From Paracentrotus lividus (lineage: Eukaryota > Echinodermata > Echinoidea > Camarodonta > Echinidae), in the NCBI GenBank assembly GCA_940671915.1, contig CALNVZ010002974.1, forward strand, positions 14,456,392 through 14,520,391: a stretch of DNA of 64,000 bases, read 5' to 3'. Made by a program: the position numbers and the translations under genes. Each line of letters opens with the position of its first letter. The first letter of the stretch is position 1. The notes beneath the pieces are model-generated. The model searched no databases. It saw nothing but the letters and a program-made list of their open reading frames with translations, and was not told where the DNA came from. Shown piece after piece: positions 48,063 to 57,000 of the stretch.

Positions 48063-51000
48063 TCAATTACAGACTCAGCAGTGTCATGTCTGCAAAGTTT
48101 ATTAAAGACAAAACATTTTAGTGCTTCAGCATCATATGTACATGTATGCTGCTTCCATGTCAGCCAAAGTTTGCTTGAGATTCAAGAGACGGTGCTGCAC
48201 TAGCTCAAGCTATTTGTGATCCGATGAATTAGCTCGACCAGAGCAGATCCGACTTTGTGGTGAAATAGTACACTAATTTGGAGAACATCCAAGCCCGAGT
48301 CAACTTAGATTTTTAATTTTTTTTAAACTCGAGCTGGTTTGCGTTTTAGCATGAACTAGTGCGCCATTTGGCGCGGTGCTGCACTAGCTAGAGCTAAATA
48401 AGAAATCGCGCACCTGTGAGTGTATGTACGCTAGTGGTGGTTACCAGTTGCGCAATACACATCAGTCTTGTTTGTTCATGGTCCAGTCAGGTCGTTGATG
48501 CGAAATTTTACAATAGCTTGAGCTAGTCCAGAACCGTTTTTTTTTTTTTTTTTTTTGGTGGGGGGGGGGGGGGGGGGGGGGGGGTGGGGGATTTCCGATC
48601 CCCAATTAGCGCGGTATTTTTTAGCTCGAGCAAGTGCAGCAGCGCCTAAGGACCCCGTCCACATTAGGCCAAGTGGAGTAATTTTCATGCACCATGGACG
48701 CTCATCAGTGTTAAACAGCCACAATTTTTTTATGTTGGTTTGGCATCATGAATAAACTATCTAATGCCAAACTGGAGTATGTCTGCACCTGCATAAAGGG
48801 CTGTAATTTGCGAGTTAGCGCACTATTTCCCTGAAAAGCTCGTTTTAACTAGGGCTTGAAACTTGAGATTCAACCCACAAAATTGAGTCCACATTACAAA
48901 CAATCTTTAGCTAGGGATGGGCTAGCGTAGCAGGGCCTGTAGTTTTACAGGAAAAAAGACAAATTCAAAAGGTCAGTCAGAGTGCTTCAAGCTTTGCAGT
49001 CCCATGCCACACTGACATATTCTGTCAAAAATAGTGTAGAGTTATATAATATATCACCATAGACCCTCAAAAATCAAAAAGCAAAAAGCAGAAATAAATT
49101 CTTTATACTGTAACTGAGCAACTACTTTCATAAAAACTTTCTGAAATGTATTTCTATCAGTGCAATCTTTATTTTATTTTATTTTCCACTTCTAGTATTA
49201 CAATGAAAAAAAATACTTGGCCTTAAACCTCATCCAAGAATATTTTCTTTACACAAACTTGAATAAGTATTCTGAGTTTTGCTTCAGAAAAAAAAAAAAT
49301 CAAAATATTCCAAGCCAACACATACTTTGCTAGTCCAGAGCAGAATTTGCTCTACTCAGAAACAGAATAGGTTCACCTTTCTTTCACATGGACTTTTGGT
49401 GTGTGATGAGTGCACATAAGCTACAACAAGCAAGTGAACTGTGAATGGAATCAACAACTGAAAGTAACATTTAAGTGTAACTTTAATATGTCAGTGAATG
49501 AAATAAACAAAACAAAAAAAATTATCATGCATACCAATGGAATTGATGAACATATTGAACAATATCCAACCAAGATCGAAGTTGAAATGAGAATGCGACC
49601 TACCCAAGATATGTCCCGATATAGTTACTACACCATTTCAAATGGGTCACAAGCGAGCTTTCAATAGATCAGATAATATACAAAATCACAAACATAATAA
49701 AAAACAAAAACAAAGAAAAATATGATTATCATGAAACGAAATGAGAATGAGAGAATAAAGAAAATTTTGTCTGAAAATAAGAATTTGCATCTACAAAGCA
49801 ATGGACCAAAGAATCAGATTGACTTTTAGTATACTGTGTATTGTTGAATTCTTGTATTGCTGAACTGATAATAAATAAATAGTTAATCAAAAATATGTAC
49901 ATGTAAGATGTATGTACAATTTTTCTCAACCAAAGAACAGTGACTGAAATGGGCTATTCCCATATTTTTTTTTTTTAGTAAAAATGTCATTATGTACAAT
50001 GTATACTTACAAAAAACATATTATTGATTTGCGGGAAATAAATGTATACATGTACATGTACCAACCGAATAAGCCAGTCTAGTATTGGTACAGCTTGTAA
50101 GCAAGATATATTCATGCAAACCTGGATTTTGTGTCACATCTACAGGTGTGAATACCAATAAATGTGTTTGTCACAAAATGAAGTAATAGTAATAATAAAA
50201 AGAGTAATAAAAAAAATTTAAGGAGCAAAAGTCGAATACCCTCCCATACAAGCCAATACGGTAATGTAGTTCATAATTGTCTATGCACAGCTCTTGGGTA
50301 TGAATGAAACCACATAATTTCCAAGCAGAAAGTTGTTCAAAAGTTTTACCAAAAATTGCCTTATGTCAAAAGAGGACAAGTTATGGACATTATTTGAACT
50401 ACCCTGAACGATTCTGACACATTAGCTTGTTGATACACTTACAGATTACTTATTTGCAATTTATTTACAGTTTATTATTTGATGATATGCTTGGTATGAC
50501 CACCAAGGATGTTGTGCACTGGCTGTGAGACAAATTGCTTGAGGTTTGTGACTCTGATGTTCCCTACATGTAGGGGTGTTTTACGAAGTCATCTGCAAGG
50601 TACAATTTTATGAACGACTTGAAATATATCCCAAATTGGACGGTCAAATCATTTTTGCCATTTATCTTAAGTTGAAAATAAAGACATAGATTATTATTAA
50701 TAATTTAGCAATAATATGAATTGAAATTACAGGAAATACAATTATACAGTCTGTGTCAAAAAGATTTTCCTTGCTGATGCGCTTTGTTCTGTATAATTTG
50801 CTTTCGTAAAACAAACGTTATGCTCAATTTTGTGCACAAGGAACAAATCGAAATGACGCACTTCTATTGTTCTGGAGAGCTGAATTCACGGCCATTATGC
50901 GAAACCTACACAAAGGCATGGGACGGCGTGCGAAAAATTGATTTTTCTTGATTGTAGAAAGCTAGTCAAATCTCAGAAATTACAGCACCAAATGTGATGA

Positions 51001-54000
51001 AAAAAATTGCAGAAGAAAGTCTGATTTTCCTGCTTTATAAAAATACCAAACAATACCAGGTTGTAATCAATCTTCATACTATAAAAAATGTTTTCCACTA
51101 TCATTTTATTTGACACAGACTGAAGAGTAAAACCTGGGGAAGAATTTTGAGCATCCAATCAATCTCTTTATATTTCAAGTAATTCTCAAAGTTATTCGTA
51201 ACTTGCAAATGACTAGTTGAAACACTCCCACCACCCCACTCCCCCCCCCCCCGACCTGGAATTAAATACAGCAAGCATATGATAACCATAATCAAACTAT
51301 TTTCTGAGTGACTCTGAAAATTTTAATTAAAAGTGTATTCTGACTCATGACACTTTTACATATCTTCTGTTAGACACCAGAGGGCGTCAGATGTATGTAA
51401 GTTGGTAAAAGTGCATAAACAACTGCCATGCACAAATCATGGAACTGCGGGCATTAGCATGCGGTGAATACTTCTTTCTATGCATGTGTGTATGGAAGAA
51501 AGGCCATAGTGATATTATCTGAGCATGTCGAAACATCTCTAGAATTTGTAAATCAATATCACAACGCTTCTGTTACCCTAGGCAACCACTTCAAAGTAGT
51601 ATAAATTGCCAATATTTCTGTAAGATAATAACTTCACAAGAGGCCACTCCACAACTGCATACTCTTATGAATGTTATTTGGTCAACAGCTTTGAACAGGC
51701 TTGTCTAAAGATTTGTTAGATATACCGAGAAAAGAAATACATTTTGACAAACATATGAGCTTTAAAACCAGTTCAAGAGAGCAGGTACAACATTTGCAGT
51801 TTACAGTGTAGTAAACTGGAACTAAAGATGCTGGAATTATGCATGGTTATGATATGAAGAGTGGCAAAATAACATATGATGAGCTCACAAACTGTGCCTT
51901 GTTAAAACAGCAATCTCCTCCCCAACCCACATAAAAGAAAGAAAGAAATGGAAAAGAGACAAAACATATAAAAGAAGAAAATGATGAAATACCATCCCCT
52001 TCGGAACCTTCACTGTTTCTTCAAATAGTAAGAACAATTCACCCCTTAGAGAGCCTATGAACGTAATGTATGTGTGAAAATATAGAGTACTGATACTTGA
52101 AAACAGAATTGACAATGTACATGAACAATAGTTTACAGTGAGGGAAATTGGTAATATCATCCTGGCTAACAAAAATATAATAGATGGAGATGAATACCAA
52201 CCTGACTGGACTACTGCTACTGGCTATCGCATGCTCTTCTTTCGGTAGCGACTCCTCCCCTTCGCTGTTACCCCTCGACCTTGAACCTGACCTAGATCCA
52301 GGTACAGCGCGATTTGGCACTGGCATGCTATCGCACCGAGTCCTCCAGGATGGCCCAAGCGTGTTGGACTGGCGGCGGCTCCCTGAGGCTGAGTGAGACT
52401 TGGAATCGGAACCAGGAACACCGGCGGAGCTCATGGTGCTGCTGTGACTACGAGGGCGCATTTCCTCCTGCTGTTTCACAGACCTCATCGCTCTAATATA
52501 ATCAAAGGTGGGAAAAGAGAGAGAGAGAGAAAAGAAGGAAGGAGTAGAAAATTGAAACTGAAATGTTAGATACATTGAATTGCTTTATTATAACAGAGTA
52601 GCACTTTATTGTTGGTAAAAAAAGGGAAAATATGGGTGTGGCTTAACAAAGAAAACCTTTCCAAAAGTCAGTCTGCAAAAACAATGTAACATGTTATCAT
52701 GTAAAACTTGATACATCTCGTCAAAGATAGGACATATCAAACAAACAAAGAAAAGTGAGGCAAGTGTTGTACATAAACTAAAGCTTTGAGGGTCTGTCTT
52801 TTATTTTCATTTATTTATTTTATTTCACAATTTTTCTATTTATTTTATTTTATTTATTTATTATTATTATTTTGTTTATTTTTTTATTTATTTATTTTTT
52901 TATTTTTTATTTATTTATTTATTATTATTAATATTATTATTTTTTTATTTTTTTTTATAATTTATTTATTTATTTATTTATATTTTTTTGGGGGGGGGGG
53001 GTGGGGGGAGAATGTGTACCATTTGCCTGTGTTAGGTTAATATTGTATTGAAGTGTGCATGTAGTCAAAAGTGGAATTATCTTCCTCAATAATAATGTTG
53101 CATCTCCCTCTCTCTAAGATGTTTCGTTTCATTTCATTAAGGGGGGGGGGGGGTATTTTTATGAATGATTGACAGTAGATATTCCAACACTACACAAACT
53201 TAAACTGCATACATGTTTGTAGATGTAACATATATTAAGCAACATGTCATCTCCTTGAAGGTAGGATTTCTTTTACTCTGGAGTACTAAATACCATTTGT
53301 ATTAGATTCCTCTCAAAATACTAAAATGTGGAAATGTTATTCAGATCGCCCACAACAAAATGTCCATTCCTATGGCCTTCGGACATCACTTAACAACAAG
53401 CAACGGTAATCAGTGCAACTTTGAGGCCTAACAAGACTCTAATGGCCAATCATATCCCATCTTTATACCCAGACATGGACAGGTAATTGCAATGTCACAT
53501 TATTAGTCGGAGAGAAATCGAGAGATAAAAAGCACCTGCTACACCTAAACTCAACAATTCCCCCCTCTCTTATCTGATATGCATTTACAACCACACAAAC
53601 GCCCATGGAATAGGTCAGAGTTAGCAGTGTAATATTAGCTGTGTTTATGTTGCCTTCTGGGGTGTATATTATGAGTAATAAGTAGAGAATTCAGGGAGCT
53701 GGATTATTGACAGCAGATGATGCCATCTTCGCTTTAAGAAAAAAAGCCCGGTCTTGACAACTGAAACATGAGTAATGTCTCTAAAAAGGATGATCTTCCC
53801 ATTCTACATCATCCCATCTCAACTTTGCTAGTCTCTTGCCGACTGTTTATTTTTACCAATTTCCCTTCCCACGCAATATTCTCTGAGAGATTAAAGAATG
53901 TAACTGTATGAGCGTAAACAGTGAACTTTGTGTGCAGATTCCTACTGGAATATATCATGTACCATATTCTTTTTCTGATGACATTTTCAAAGAATTGTTA

Positions 54001-57000
54001 TTCTAAATCTGCCATAAATATTGGAAAGCAATAGTCTGTCTAATATTTTTTAGTGTATGTGTAAGAAGAGCCTTGTTAGAAAAAAAAAAAAGATGACTTC
54101 AGTAGCGGACACAGACCAGAGTCACACAATGAACTTACCGGGCCCATGCGTAAACATAATAGAGCCGCTTTTGTCCCCAGACAATTGGGCCCCCGAAATG
54201 CATTCAATTCTATTTTCTTGGTTCCGCGCCTGAACTTTAAGCATTCTTCATTACAAAGTATTAGACATTGTCTTTCGTTCATATTATCAAAATAGATATA
54301 GCATTAAATACAAAGTTCACCTAGAGTTTGTAAGTGCCAAGAGTTTAAATGGTTAAAACTAATTATTACCCGGCTTAAACTACATGTAAGCCTACATAGT
54401 ATGCTACCCTGATTTGGCGCACACAGAATTCAAGGTATTTCTTTCTACCTGCACCCATTTCCCTCACACAGGTCAAGTGTTTTTAAATCCACCTACATGT
54501 ATACTGCAAAATAGCGATCATCCTAAAATTACAAATTATACAAGTATACTCTGTTCAAATCTAATAACACCTGTTGGCAAAAGAAAAAATAAGCTGGCAC
54601 ATCATGGACAATATTAATGACAGTTCTCAGAAAACAGGATGAAACTATAGAAAGAACTTGAAATACTAGGTCTTTTATCCTGTCTCTGTCGATTTAATTT
54701 GCTAGTCCCTTTGGAGCAAGCAAAGGGATAGGAATCTAATCCTGTGTAATGGCTTTAAAACATGAATCCATGAATTAGGCATAATGTCCCTCAGGTAGAT
54801 CGGAATCCATCCATCTTTACTGTCTCAAAACCAATTCCACTTTCATTTCCATTTCATACTAGCCCTGGGATATGGCACAACCAAGAAACCCGCTGCATTA
54901 ATGAAGGTGAGACAGGAATGGATACTCACTCAAAAATTTAGTGTTGGTGAAGAGAAAGCTGAAATAAACAGGATTGTTAAATATTTTTCAAGTCTCCAAG
55001 AAGTTGAAGTTTAGCTTCCCTCCCCCCTTTTTTTATTTTTTTTTTTGAGGGGGGGGGGGGGGTCTATGACTGACATACAATATACATACTGTACATACTT
55101 TGTACTTTGTGTGGCTTCTCGAGCATGGAAGAAATGTCATTAATCAATTAAGAAAACATAAATTTTTTTAAGAATACCAAGGACACAAAAATGTAGAGAT
55201 ACGTCACTAGATTCAGTGTACATGTCACAAAAAAAAAGAGTCCATATAAAAAATAAGAATCTCTGCATAAGGGTTCCCACTATCCGGTAACATTGAATGA
55301 GATTCAAATTATAATTAATTTAGTATAGCTCAATTGGCCGACATGACTATAAACATATAGCTCCACCTGAAATCCCATGAAACTTACAAGCCAACTAATT
55401 GGTTGCGTTAATTTAAATAATAATTTCATATTCAAATTTTGAAAAACGTCACTGTAACACTCTTCAAACAGCATGCGTTCCACCATGTGACCGTATGCCT
55501 ACATTTGTAGCCTTGTTTGTTTTCACCATTAATGACTTCTTTGCTTTGAAACTTTCAGTAGTTTGTTTTTACGGTCAGAGCAATAGAATTTTATTCATTT
55601 CAATCCCTTTTGCACTTTTTTGGGAAGTCAATAACTCGCTTAACCACTTGGCTGCGGACTACGTAATATTACGAGGTCATGCTATTGTCTGAGCTTTGTC
55701 TGTTTTGACATACCAGCGCCATGCTGGTCATACCCGTACTGCGCAATTAGCACCATGCAGCAGTTAAAGAGAACAAATTTCCAGATTTTTTTACTCAGTT
55801 TTCCCTGAAAATTTTTCAAAATTCCAGGATAACTATTTCAACCTAATTCAATGCATCGCAGCAATGTGACCATGAAAGAAATTGACAACTTCCTCTCGAA
55901 TTCCCTGAATTTTAGCTGATTTCAGGTATTTTTCTCAAACTCCTTTACTTTTCCCTGACTGAAAAAAAGGTGAATCTCATTTTCCAGATTTTCCCCGTCT
56001 TCTAGGTAGAGAAACCTGGCATTATAATGATAGATGAAGATACACATTGTATTATGTCACAAATCAACACAATATTATTTACCTGTACATGTAATAATTT
56101 TAACCAATAGCGGAGGCTAAATGATATTTACGCACATTAACTATTTTGTACGGATGACAGTCCATATTGTGCTTTTCAGGATCATTTTTTGAATATCGTC
56201 CCTTCTGCCCATAGCTAATCTTTAAAGGGTAAAGCAATATACTACTTCAGATTGTTTTTCATCTTTCTCAAAAGACCTGAACCACATTTCAACAAGGCGA
56301 GATGGTAGATGAATTATGGATTCTCTGTTCAACCAATTTCTGTCTGGGCACTCAATAACACAAGAGGGTATTGCCACTGAAATGTGAGTTGTTATTGAAA
56401 AGTGGCTGAAGGAAGATGCCATATGAATTGCTCAAATTACACAAGAGATTAGATAATTTAGAAAATATGAGGAGAATGAGATCAAATTAAAATAAATTGT
56501 ATGCAAGGGGTATGAAGTCCAAGAGGAGTACAGAATTTTCTCATTTTAGATCCAAATAAAGTCGAGTTTTTCCTCTTCAAATTAGATTGTTTTATATACA
56601 GTGCGTCCCAAAAAGAACTATACACTTTTCAAATGGCTATCAAATAAAAAAAATATATGATTCTTGGTTTAATTTGTATATGTATATAAAGCTCATATCC
56701 TCAACTATCATTATGAAACAAAAAAAAATCCAAAAATAACGCATTCTTCAGTGAGCAATGCCCACTTTTGCGAAGGACACAAAAATTAGCATGTGCAGGA
56801 ATTCGCTATTCAATTATCACCTTTGTATGGCACGCCATTAGGGATTCAACTAATAATGGAATAAATCCGCTAACAGAGTAAAAGATATACCGAAAGTCAG
56901 ATATAAACAATCAATGTTATGCAAAAATGTATTTTTTCACCGTTTTGTTTTCATATCATTGATTTTAGCTGTGATTTCAGTTTATTTTTGTCTTTATTGA

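Larger units (their letters stand above)
45636..52201 (-). other. IRS intron, 6.6 kb
   Basis: Contains a ~58-bp pure A run near 48003, nested short elements at 48165-48945, MITE copy 2 at 50745-51122 and a G/T homopolymer block at 48538-48585. No exon was supported. Confidence 0.7.

Noticed and set aside
52786..53040. Plus frame rich in Phe, Tyr, Ile and Leu that looks membrane-like
   Set aside because: Translation of TTTA/TTAT repeats ending in poly(G).
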